This document shows, piece after piece, positions 7,108-14,190 of a stretch of 14,190 nucleotides of DNA (positions are counted from its first letter, which is position 1; each line of letters begins with the position of its first letter). Both the position numbers and the translations under genes were made by a program. Under the pieces are notes generated by a model that was given only the letters and a program-made list of their open reading frames with translations, searched no databases and was not told the DNA's origin. Origin of the DNA: Burkholderiaceae bacterium (GTDB lineage: Bacteria > Pseudomonadota > Gammaproteobacteria > Burkholderiales > Burkholderiaceae); the NCBI GenBank assembly GCA_947373615.1, contig CANBYN010000020.1:1-14190 (forward strand), written 5' to 3'.

Positions 7108-8472
7108 CTATGCGTTTTTCATGAGTGCTTCAATCTCATTGGCTTTGACTGGAGCGCCACGAGAAATCAATTCACATCCTGAATCATTCAGAATTGCATC
7201 ATCTTCAATGCGGATGCCGATATTCCAAAAAGCTTCATCTATCTCATCTGATGGACGGACATAGAGTCCCGGCTCAACAGTAATGACCATTCCGCTCTTG
7301 AGAATTCGCCATGGTTTTTCTTCGCTAGATAAATTGGTGATTTCACGATAAGAGCCAACATCATGAACATCCATTCCCAACCAATGTGAGGTGCGATGCA
7401 TATAGAAATGGCGATAGGCGCCGGTTTCAATCGCGTTATCCAGAGAACCCACTTCTGAGAGTTTCAGTAGCTTTTCATCAAGCAATCCCTGGGTGAGTAC
7501 TTTCAGTGCCGCCTCATGTGGCTGCATAAAAGAATTGCCTGGTTTAGTCATGGCAATGGCGGCTTCTTGTGCGGCCAAAGTAATGTCATACAGGGCACGT
7601 TGTGGCCCTGTAAATTTACCATTGACTGGAAAAGTGCGGGTGATGTCAGATGCATAGCCATCCAGTTCGCAACCTGCATCAATTAAACATAGCTCACCAC
7701 TGCGTAATTCATTCGAGCCTGCACGATAGTGAAGAATACAAGAATTTGCACCACCAGCAATAATGCTGTTGTAAGCAACGCTTTGCGCACCACTATTGCG
7801 AAACTCATGAAGTAGCTCAGCTTCGAGTTGATATTCACGCATTCCCGGCTTGCATACTTGCATCGCACGAATATGCGCACGGGCAGAGATGGCTGCAGCG
7901 CGACGCATGATATCGATCTCATGAGCGTCTTTAAATAAGCGCATTTCATGAATCAGTGCTTCAACATCGTGAAATTCAGAAGGTGGGTTTATCCCAGAAC
8001 GTGCTTGTCCACGCACTTGCTTCATCCAATGGCGCAAGCGCAAATCGTCTTCGGCGCTCTCAGCAAGGCGAACATAGACGGCAACTTGGTCAGTCAATAT
8101 GTCGCTGAGTTTTTGATCTAATTCTTGATTGCTGCGCGCGTATTCAATACCTAACGTTTCAGGTGCTGCTTCAGGCCCAAGACGAATGCCATCCCAAATT
8201 TCTCGTTCGGGATCTTTAGGTCTGCAAAATAAGTGAGATTGAAGTTTAAAATTTTTTCCATTGCCTTCAACCTTCATTACGAGAGTGGCTCCGGGCTCTT
8301 CAAAACCAGTCAAGTAGTAAAAGTCACTGTCATGTCGATATGGAAATTCGCTATCACGGTTACGAGCGAGTTCAGGTGCAGTAGAGATAACGGCGATACC
8401 TCCACCAGTCTTGGTAAAAATTTTTTCTGCTAATTGATTTCTGCGAAGCTGATAAATATTCGATTTATTCAT
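7108..8472 (-). CDS. pepP: Xaa-Pro aminopeptidase P
   Basis: Cytoplasmic metallopeptidase of the M24B family that removes an N-terminal residue in front of proline. From the ATG at 8472 it has 454 residues, close to the E. coli enzyme. The N-terminal creatinase-like domain (1 to about 170; NRDSEFPYRHDSDFYYLTGF at 38-57) precedes the pita-bread catalytic domain. All five dinuclear-metal ligands can be placed: D265 (LIDAGCE), D276 (DITRTFP), H363 (TSHWLGMDVHD), E400 (TVEPGLY) and E423 (RIEDD). An ATG three codons upstream (8481) is equally open; I chose the inner one because it gives an ATGAATAA overlap with the murU stop, consistent with translational coupling. ubiH follows after 16 bp. Confidence 0.94.
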   Translation of the reverse strand: MNKSNIYQLRRNQLAEKIFTKTGGGIAVISTAPELARNRDSEFPYRHDSDFYYLTGFEEPGATLVMKVEGNGKNFKLQSHLFCRPKDPEREIWDGIRLGPEAAPETLGIEYARSNQELDQKLSDILTDQVAVYVRLAESAEDDLRLRHWMKQVRGQARSGINPPSEFHDVEALIHEMRLFKDAHEIDIMRRAAAISARAHIRAMQVCKPGMREYQLEAELLHEFRNSGAQSVAYNSIIAGGANSCILHYRAGSNELRSGELCLIDAGCELDGYASDITRTFPVNGKFTGPQRALYDITLAAQEAAIAMTKPGNSFMQPHEAALKVLTQGLLDEKLLKLSEVGSLDNAIETGAYRHFYMHRTSHWLGMDVHDVGSYREITNLSSEEKPWRILKSGMVITVEPGLYVRPSDEIDEAFWNIGIRIEDDAILNDSGCELISRGAPVKANEIEALMKNA

Positions 8473-9181
8473 ATGCTGCATTGAGTTCTTGTAAGCGTTG
8501 TGGGGTACCTACATCGTGCCATGGACCGATATATTTTTCACCAGACACTTTATTTTCCTCCATTGCCACTCTCAGTATGGGTGCAAGCTTGGCGGGAGCT
8601 CCAAATACTAGATCTTTAAATAGGTCTTTGTGATAAATCCCAATTCCAGAGAATGTAAGTTTTTCAGCGCCATCAAGGGCGGAGTTGCTGACCTTGGGTC
8701 CCTGAAGGTAGAAATCTCCCTCGGGGTGGTGGACTGGATTGGGAACCATTAATAAGTGAGCCAATATCTTGCGAGCATCTTGGCGCATCTTGGAGACAGT
8801 TGCTAAAAGCTGGGAAATCGGTAGGTCAGGACTAAATACATCCCCATTAATCACTAGAAAATAGTCTGTAGGAGTAATGATGGGTAGCGCCTTACAAATG
8901 CCCCCGGCTGTTTCTAGAGCGCTCCCCTCGGGTGAATATTGAATATGGAGACCAAATTGCTGCCCATTACCCAGGGCGACCTCAATTTTTTCACCTAGCC
9001 AAGCGTGGTTTATGACGACATTCTCAATTCCTGCCTTGACTAAAGATTCCAAATGCCATTGCAGCAAAGATTTATTTTTAATTGTTAAGAGCGGTTTTGG
9101 TAGGACATCTGTAAGAGGACGCATACGCTCCCCTCTTCCGGCGGCAAGTAAAAAGCAAGGTATGAGATTGTCCTGATTCAT
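8465..9181 (-). CDS. murU: N-acetylmuramate alpha-1-phosphate uridylyltransferase
   Basis: Nucleotidyltransferase that joins UTP with MurNAc alpha-1-phosphate to make UDP-MurNAc, the final step of the peptidoglycan recycling shortcut known from Pseudomonas putida. This bypasses de novo MurA/MurB, the step that fosfomycin blocks. The 238-residue protein has a single GT-A-like domain: the nucleotide loop LAAGRGERMRPLT (12-24) with K29 in LPKP, INHAWLGEKIE (57-67), the sugar-binding YSPEGSALETAGG (82-94), INGD (111-114) for metal binding, and WHDVGTPQRL near the C-terminus. INHAWLG and SPEGxxLETxGG are features I recall for MurU rather than generic glucose-1-phosphate transferases. It starts 13 bp after amgK, its pathway partner, and overlaps pepP by 8 bp. 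Without the partner it could have been called a generic sugar-nucleotide transferase. Confidence 0.9.
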   Translation of the reverse strand: MNQDNLIPCFLLAAGRGERMRPLTDVLPKPLLTIKNKSLLQWHLESLVKAGIENVVINHAWLGEKIEVALGNGQQFGLHIQYSPEGSALETAGGICKALPIITPTDYFLVINGDVFSPDLPISQLLATVSKMRQDARKILAHLLMVPNPVHHPEGDFYLQGPKVSNSALDGAEKLTFSGIGIYHKDLFKDLVFGAPAKLAPILRVAMEENKVSGEKYIGPWHDVGTPQRLQELNAAYE

Positions 9182-9194
9182 GATGAGCTGCCAA

Positions 9195-10196
9195 TTATTC
9201 TTTATTGATTCGAGTGGATTCCAGAATTCGAGCCAAAGGTTTTAATTCAATATAGCGGCTTGCTGTAGCAATCGCATATTCCAGAACAAGCGGAATATCT
9301 TTGAGGTAGCCATCTTTACCGTCGCGATGAAAGAGCCTTGCAAAGATGCCAAGAACCTTGAGATGGCGCTGTAAACCCATCCATTCAAAATCACGATAGA
9401 ACTGACCAAAATCGTTTGGCATTGGCAATCCTGCTTTGCGACCTTCTTCCCAAAACTTAATGACCCAATCAATTACTCGTTCTTCTGGCCATGCAATGTA
9501 AGCATCGCGCCATAGTGAAGATGCGTCATAAGTAATTGGTCCGTAGACCGCATCTTGAAAATCAATCACCCCCGGATTATTTGTTTTAGTCACCATTAAA
9601 TTGCGAGAATGGTAGTCACGGTGCACGTACACTTTCGCTTGCGATAAATTATTGTCAATAATGAGTTCAAATGATTTTTTGATTTGTGCTTGTTGGAAAT
9701 CGCTTAATTCAATATTGAGATGCTTCTTTAAATACCAATCTGGAAAGAGATCTAATTCACGTTTTAAGAGAGCTTCATCATAGGTTGGCAAAACATTGGG
9801 TTTAGTAGCCAATTGCATTTTTACTAGTGCATGTGTCGCATCTTTATAGAGATCATCTGCATTCTCATTATTAAGTTTTTCAAGGTAGGTTTCATTGCCC
9901 AAATCATTTAGTAAAAGAAAGCCATTTGCTATGTCTTTCTCCAAAATTTTGGGCACATTTAGGGTCGCCTCTGAGAGTAATAAGTCGACATGAATAAAGC
10001 TATCAAGTGGCTCATGCTGGGGTGGGGCATCCATGATGATCAAAGTCCGAAAATCGGGGTTTTTGGACTCGATCCGGAAATAGCGCCTAAAGCTGGCGTC
10101 GGCCGAGGCAGGGGCCAAAGTGTCTAGATCTAATTGCCAGCTAGGTTGCAGGCCTTTTAACCAGTTATGTAGGGTATTTAAGCGAGAGTCAGTCAT
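9195..10196 (-). CDS. amgK: Anomeric MurNAc/GlcNAc kinase
   Basis: Sugar kinase of the aminoglycoside-phosphotransferase (APH) fold that phosphorylates recycled MurNAc (and GlcNAc) at the anomeric carbon, feeding MurU. From the ATG at 10196 it has 333 residues. Visible features: DASFRRYFR (33-41) and IIMDAPP (53-59) in the N-lobe, FLLLNDLG (93-100), the catalytic loop VHRDYHSRNL (191-200; D194 as base, N199), the metal-binding DFQDA (212-216), and the family signature QRHLKVLGIFARLFHRDGK (276-294), which closely matches Pseudomonas AmgK as I recall it. An upstream ATG at 10238 would add 14 residues and run over the lptD start codon; I reject it because MTDSRLNTLHNWL begins the family alignment. 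It is the first gene of the set amgK-murU-pepP-ubiH and is divergent from lptD. Confidence 0.91.
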   Translation of the reverse strand: MTDSRLNTLHNWLKGLQPSWQLDLDTLAPASADASFRRYFRIESKNPDFRTLIIMDAPPQHEPLDSFIHVDLLLSEATLNVPKILEKDIANGFLLLNDLGNETYLEKLNNENADDLYKDATHALVKMQLATKPNVLPTYDEALLKRELDLFPDWYLKKHLNIELSDFQQAQIKKSFELIIDNNLSQAKVYVHRDYHSRNLMVTKTNNPGVIDFQDAVYGPITYDASSLWRDAYIAWPEERVIDWVIKFWEEGRKAGLPMPNDFGQFYRDFEWMGLQRHLKVLGIFARLFHRDGKDGYLKDIPLVLEYAIATASRYIELKPLARILESTRINKE

Positions 10197-10229
10197 GGTC
10201 GATTCGTATAATAAGGCGGGTCTGGATCC
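10197..10229. promoter_or_regulatory. 33-bp divergent amgK/lptD spacer with candidate -10 boxes
   Basis: Only 33 bp separate the chosen starts of amgK (leftward) and lptD (rightward). The plus strand carries an exact TATAAT at 10207-10212, and the minus strand carries TATTAT (10213-10208) over the same bases, so two -10 elements may be superimposed. I see no good -35 on either side: the 17-bp position for lptD is GAGAGT inside amgK. The TATAAT would start transcription about ten bases before the lptD ATG, leaving a very short leader. No clear sigma-E type promoter (GAACTT with TCTGA) was seen. Confidence 0.4.
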
Positions 10230-12752
10230 ATGAGTCATTATCGCCGTTGCGCCGGCCTTTGCGCCCCTCTTTTTTTAGCTGTGACCCTGCGCTTAATGAT
10301 GGGGGTGGCATTACTTCAATTCGCCCATTCAAGTCATGCTCAAGCGCCTGCGCCATTACCCTCCAATAGTCAGACTTCTGTGAACTCTGTATTGCTTCCA
10401 GACCGCGGTAATGTGACGATATTGAAATTGGATGATCAGTTGCGCGTTGGTAAGCCAATTGATGATGACAAAGCGCTCACATTTACTTCTAGCGATGCTA
10501 TTAGCGGTGTAGTTGAGCGCGATATGCATTTAATAGGTCGCGCACAAATTCGTCGCAATGGAGCGGTTCTTAAGGCCGACGAAATTACTTACGACCCAGA
10601 TACTGATATAGCAGATTTGCTGGGTAACGCTCAATTAACCAAAGGTAATACTACTTTTAAAGGCCCCAGAGGACAATTCAAAGTAGATGCTCGCACAGGA
10701 GAGATGGACGCGCCTGTTTATGAGTTACGTGATAACGGTGCCAATGGAAATGCCAAAAAATTAACCATTGAAAATTCGGACATCTTTGTATTCGACAAGG
10801 TTACATACAGCACTTGCACTCCCGAAAATATGGATTGGTATTTCACGGCGAGCAAGATGGAAATTGATAATGAGCAAAAAGAAATGACTGGTACGGATGG
10901 GGTGATGCGCTTTTTTGATGTGCCCATTGCTTACATTCCTTATTTCTCTGCTCCAACCAGTGGACAGCGTCGCACAGGTCTTCTTGCTCCGGTAATAGGC
11001 TATAGCTCTAATAACGGATTGGATATTACTCAACCATATTATGTAAATATTGCGCCCAATCGTGATTTGCTAATACTTCCTCGTTATATGAGTGAGCGGG
11101 GTGTCATGTTGGGTGCGCAGTACCGTTTCTTGGATAGACAGTACTCTGGTTCTGCATTGGGCGAATACATGACCTATGACCAGAAAACAGGCACTAGTCG
11201 CTGGAAGTATGATTGGCAGCAACGTCAAGTTTTTTCTGGCGATCTTGGACTTGGTGGTGTGCCTTTGCCTGGTGCTTGGACGGGATATGCCAATATGTCT
11301 AAGGTTTCAGATAATCTCTATCCCACGGATTTCTCTCAAAGTATTGCAGGGTCTGTGACGAGTCAGTTTCGTCAAGAGGTTGGAACTACCAAGAGTCTTA
11401 CGGGTAGCTTGAGCAATTGGAGTGTTGGAGCTAAAGCAACCACTTTCCAAACCCTGCAACCAGATCTAACCTCAATAGTACAGGCGCCTTACAATATTTT
11501 GCCTAATATCACTGCTGTCTATAACAATCGCATCACTCCAGCAGTGTCAGATGCAAGCGGAAAGTATCTAGCGCTTCCCAGTGGGCCAATAGCCACTTTC
11601 TCATCTGATTACACGCGCTTTGCATACAACATTGGCGGTAACTTAGCTGCAACTGCGCCAGGTGTCTATAGCCAGGCCGATCGAACCGTCATCAAAGGGG
11701 CTTTGTCGCTGCCTCAAGTCACGCCTGGCTATTACATTACGCCTAAGATGAGTATTCAATCAAACACCTATAACGCTACTGCATTCGTGCAGAGCAGCGC
11801 GCCTGTTGCACAGGGATTCACAATTCCAACCTTTAGCCTAGACTCTGGCTTAGCGCTTGAGCGCGAAGCTGCTGAGTTGAAAGGTTTCTTCGGTCGAGAT
11901 ATGCTGCTGACAATGGAGCCAAGAGCATTCTATCTTTACACTCCTTATCAAAATCAGTCGCAAACTCCAATCTTTGATACGGCTGATGCAGGTTTTGGCG
12001 TTTCTCAAATTTTTAGTGAGAACGTTTTCGTAGGTAACGACCGTATTGCTGATAGCAATGCTGCAACACTGGGTCTGACTAGCCGAATGATCGAGGCCAA
12101 TACTGGAACTGAACGTGCTAATGTTACGCTTGCGCAGAAACAACAGTTTACAGCTCAAAAAGTGGGCTTGAATGGCAATATTCAGAACCCTACGACATAT
12201 TCAGATACTTTGGGTTCGGGCTCTGTTCGTTTGCTTGGAAACCTGAGTGCAGATCTGTTTGGACAATACAACACGCAACTAAATCGTTTTGTGCAAACCA
12301 CGGTTGGCGCTAGCTGGCGTCCAACACCGGGCCGCAGTTTAAATTTTGGATATCGTAACGTCTGGTCACCACCAGTACAAGCTTCAGTACAAAATAATCA
12401 GCCTTTTGTGCCGTCCGCCACAACCACTGATCAATACAATATCTCTGGGCAGTGGCCCATTACACGAGAGGTTTCAGTATTGGGGCGTTGGGGTTATGAC
12501 GCTTTGAGTACTAAAACCTTAAATTCCTTAGTAGCTCTGGAATGGACGCGAGATTGCTGGACTTTCCGCGGCGCATACTCTCAAGTGCTAAATACTTCCC
12601 AGACAACCACGACCCAAATCCTTTTTCAAGTAGAGTTTAGAGGCTTTGCTAGCGCTGGTAGTAGTCCAGTTGATATCATGAGGCTAAATGTTCCTGGATA
12701 TTCGCCAACCACTAAGACAATACCACCCTCAATATACGAGAGTTATCAATGA
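10230..12752 (+). CDS. lptD: LPS-assembly outer membrane protein LptD
   Basis: Beta-barrel translocon that, with the lipoprotein LptE, inserts lipopolysaccharide into the outer leaflet of the outer membrane. The 840-residue protein starts with a signal peptide (hydrophobic stretch about 12-32, likely cleavage after SHA, residue 37). A periplasmic LptA/OstA-like jellyroll follows (about 85-205; GRAQIRRNGAVLKADEITYD at 103-122), then the barrel, with the typical FDVPIAYIPYFSAPTSGQRRTG and YYVNIAPNRD segments. Mature cysteines are only two: C196 (STCTPEN, equivalent to E. coli C173) and C776 (RDCWTF, equivalent to the C724-C725 pair). They could form the one essential interdomain disulfide. An arginine (R21) interrupts the signal hydrophobic core, so a later start, such as GTG at codon 18, is conceivable. 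A tail of about 30 residues follows the last strand. It overlaps surA by 4 bp. Confidence 0.95.
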   Translation: MSHYRRCAGLCAPLFLAVTLRLMMGVALLQFAHSSHAQAPAPLPSNSQTSVNSVLLPDRGNVTILKLDDQLRVGKPIDDDKALTFTSSDAISGVVERDMHLIGRAQIRRNGAVLKADEITYDPDTDIADLLGNAQLTKGNTTFKGPRGQFKVDARTGEMDAPVYELRDNGANGNAKKLTIENSDIFVFDKVTYSTCTPENMDWYFTASKMEIDNEQKEMTGTDGVMRFFDVPIAYIPYFSAPTSGQRRTGLLAPVIGYSSNNGLDITQPYYVNIAPNRDLLILPRYMSERGVMLGAQYRFLDRQYSGSALGEYMTYDQKTGTSRWKYDWQQRQVFSGDLGLGGVPLPGAWTGYANMSKVSDNLYPTDFSQSIAGSVTSQFRQEVGTTKSLTGSLSNWSVGAKATTFQTLQPDLTSIVQAPYNILPNITAVYNNRITPAVSDASGKYLALPSGPIATFSSDYTRFAYNIGGNLAATAPGVYSQADRTVIKGALSLPQVTPGYYITPKMSIQSNTYNATAFVQSSAPVAQGFTIPTFSLDSGLALEREAAELKGFFGRDMLLTMEPRAFYLYTPYQNQSQTPIFDTADAGFGVSQIFSENVFVGNDRIADSNAATLGLTSRMIEANTGTERANVTLAQKQQFTAQKVGLNGNIQNPTTYSDTLGSGSVRLLGNLSADLFGQYNTQLNRFVQTTVGASWRPTPGRSLNFGYRNVWSPPVQASVQNNQPFVPSATTTDQYNISGQWPITREVSVLGRWGYDALSTKTLNSLVALEWTRDCWTFRGAYSQVLNTSQTTTTQILFQVEFRGFASAGSSPVDIMRLNVPGYSPTTKTIPPSIYESYQ
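12749..12752 (+). other. ATGA stop-start overlap of lptD and surA
   Basis: The first surA ATG (12749-12751) overlaps the lptD TGA stop (12750-12752). A second ATG follows at once in frame (12752-12754). This layout supports translational coupling, so that a chaperone is made together with one of its clients. Confidence 0.8.
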
Positions 12753-14190
12753 TGCTTTGTAGGAATCGTTTTAATTATATTAGCGCCCTCATTCTATTTT
12801 CTTGGATTGCTTTGTTTGCCAATTTTAGTTGCGCACAAGATACTGCTCAGACCACTAACACAAGTAGCAAGATTCGCAATATCGATGGAGTAGCGGCAGT
12901 AGTTAATACGGGTTATGTGACCCGCAAAGAAATTGATGATCGAATTTCTGCTTTAAAAAAACAAGGGGCAAAACTTCCTGATGATGCCACTTTGCGCAAG
13001 ACTATTTTTGAGCGATTAATTATTGAAAAAATTCAATTACAAAATGCTGAGCAAGAGGGCATAAGAGTAACTAATAAAGAATTAGATAAAATTATTGATG
13101 ATATTGCTGTAAAAAATAAATTAACGATGGCTGAGTTCAAGGCAAAAATTCTTGCCTCAGGTAGTTCATATGAGCGTTATCAAGAGTTGTTGCGGAACGA
13201 TATTATCGTGAGTCGTTATCGTGAGCGTGAGGTTGAGCAAAAAATCAAGATCTCCGATGCAGAAATTGATAACTTCATCTTGGAGCGCAATCGAGCAATA
13301 GCGGGTGGTAGTGCACAACGCTCCACACCAGCGGCAAAGGGTGAGCCAGAAGAAATCGATGTTGCTCAGATATTTATTCCGGTAGATTCTAGCGCTGGCG
13401 CTCAGGCTGAGGGTAAAAAGAAAGCAGATGCGCTATTACGTCAAGCAAGAGGAGATGTTGATTTTTTACAGCTTGGTGCAATGGCCGCGAAAGATGATCC
13501 TAAGATTAAATTTCAAGAGTTGGGATATCGCACTCCCGATCGACTGCCACAACTTTTTTATGAGGCCGTTAGAAACACTGGCGGTGGCCAGGTGGCTAGT
13601 TCAGTTGTCAAAAGCCCGGCTGGTTACCACATACTAAAAGTACTAGATCGTCGGGCTATTGCCGCCGCACCTTCACAGCAGCAAGCTGTATCACAAGAGC
13701 CTACTTCGACATTACCTCAGAATATTATGGTTACCCAAACTATGGCTCGTCATATCTTGTTGCGAAGTCGTGCAGGTTTAAGTGATCAGGATGCGGAGAG
13801 GCGTTTGCAGGGCTATCGTGATCAAGTTCGCGCCAAGACTGCTGACTTTGGGGAACTTGCAAAAAAATATTCTGAGGATGGTTCGGCTGCAAATGGCGGA
13901 AATTTAGGATGGATGGGCCCTGGTGATCTTGTTCCAGAGTTTGAGCAGGCTATGAATCGCTTGCAGCCAGGAGAGGTAAGTAACCCAGTTCAGACAGAAT
14001 TTGGTTGGCATTTGATCCAAGTGTTAGAGCGTCGAGAAGTCCAACTGACAATTGAAAAACAACGACAGTTTGCGCGAGCAGCGATTCGCGAAAGAAAATT
14101 TGAGCAAGCCTATCAGGATTGGTTGCGAGAGTTGCGTGATGGAGCAACTGTAAAAATCCTGAACGCAGAAGATGCAGCATCCAGCGACCC
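12749..14190 (+). CDS. surA: Periplasmic chaperone and peptidyl-prolyl isomerase SurA (3' end outside window)
   Basis: Periplasmic parvulin-type chaperone that escorts unfolded outer-membrane proteins, LptD among them, to the BAM complex. The frame is open from 12749 to the window edge: 480 complete codons plus two bases, with no stop. Residues 1-30 are a signal peptide (hydrophobic ISALILFSWIALFANF, cleavage near SCA-QD). The N-terminal chaperone domain (about 45-180; DGVAAVVNTGYVTRKEIDDR) is followed by a first parvulin domain (about 200-302) that looks degenerate, a Q/A/P/S-rich linker (303-328), and a second, canonical parvulin domain (332-430; ARHILLRS, FGELAKKYSEDGSAANGGNLGWM, FGWHLIQV). 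A C-terminal helix (435-470) completes the chaperone core. E. coli SurA has 428 residues, so this one is longer and must be close to its end. pdxA and ksgA often follow in relatives, but that is outside the window. Confidence 0.95.
   Translation, partial: MMLCRNRFNYISALILFSWIALFANFSCAQDTAQTTNTSSKIRNIDGVAAVVNTGYVTRKEIDDRISALKKQGAKLPDDATLRKTIFERLIIEKIQLQNAEQEGIRVTNKELDKIIDDIAVKNKLTMAEFKAKILASGSSYERYQELLRNDIIVSRYREREVEQKIKISDAEIDNFILERNRAIAGGSAQRSTPAAKGEPEEIDVAQIFIPVDSSAGAQAEGKKKADALLRQARGDVDFLQLGAMAAKDDPKIKFQELGYRTPDRLPQLFYEAVRNTGGGQVASSVVKSPAGYHILKVLDRRAIAAAPSQQQAVSQEPTSTLPQNIMVTQTMARHILLRSRAGLSDQDAERRLQGYRDQVRAKTADFGELAKKYSEDGSAANGGNLGWMGPGDLVPEFEQAMNRLQPGEVSNPVQTEFGWHLIQVLERREVQLTIEKQRQFARAAIRERKFEQAYQDWLRELRDGATVKILNAEDAASSD

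Noticed and set aside
10197..10238. Longer amgK starting at 10238 (MTHGSRP...)
   Set aside because: It would overlap the lptD start codon, and the family alignment begins at the inner ATG at 10196.
11850..12158. Minus-strand ORF of 102 codons inside lptD
   Set aside because: It is antisense to the LptD barrel, has no family resemblance and no start signal; a shadow frame.
13950..14180. Minus-strand ORF of 76 codons inside surA
   Set aside because: It is antisense to the second parvulin and C-terminal region of SurA; the Leu-rich product is what reversed coding gives.
1..14190. Mobile element, CRISPR array, tRNA, phage or defence system
   Set aside because: Every sizeable frame is explained by a housekeeping gene, spacers are short, and I saw no repeat arrays, transposase motifs or terminal inverted repeats. 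The window is an ordinary core region.

Overview
This 14.2-kb window looks like core chromosome of a betaproteobacterium, most likely a Burkholderiaceae member close to Polynucleobacter. That placement rests on my recall of protein families (LptD, SurA, AmgK, MurU, a short Fis), the gene order dusB-fis-purH-ruvC-ruvA-ruvB facing tyrS, and a moderate GC content; I ran no search. Coding density is very high. There is no insertion sequence, phage gene, CRISPR array, tRNA or rRNA that I can see, and no gene-free stretch reaches 300 bases (the longest is 130).

Layout: (1) 2-580, plus strand, the 3' part of tyrS, whose stop codon is shared out of a TTAA with ruvB coming the other way. (2) 577-5791, minus strand, a tight set read as dusB, fis, purH, ruvC, ruvA, ruvB: tRNA dihydrouridylation, a nucleoid regulator, the last two steps of purine synthesis, and the complete RuvABC Holliday-junction machinery. 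(3) 5792-5921, a 130-bp control region holding a perfect 17-bp palindrome that fits the Fis binding motif. (4) 5922-10196, minus strand, a second tight set read as amgK, murU, pepP, ubiH: anomeric MurNAc recycling into UDP-MurNAc, an X-Pro aminopeptidase, and a ubiquinone-ring hydroxylase. (5) 10197-10229, a 33-bp divergent spacer. (6) 10230 to the window end, plus strand, lptD and surA, which overlap by ATGA. SurA is open to the window edge and lacks only its last residues.

How they work together: the right half is envelope biology. LptD inserts lipopolysaccharide in the outer membrane, SurA chaperones outer-membrane proteins including LptD, and the divergent AmgK-MurU pair rebuilds the peptidoglycan precursor from recycled wall sugar. 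The left half is growth and genome maintenance, with Fis placed so that it could control its own operon. All catalytic motifs I checked are intact, and I see no broken gene. I found no undescribed system here. The points worth a second look are regulatory and architectural: the Fis-like palindrome, the short Fis lacking its N-terminal arm, the 33-bp divergent promoter, the shared stop, and the two-cysteine LptD.
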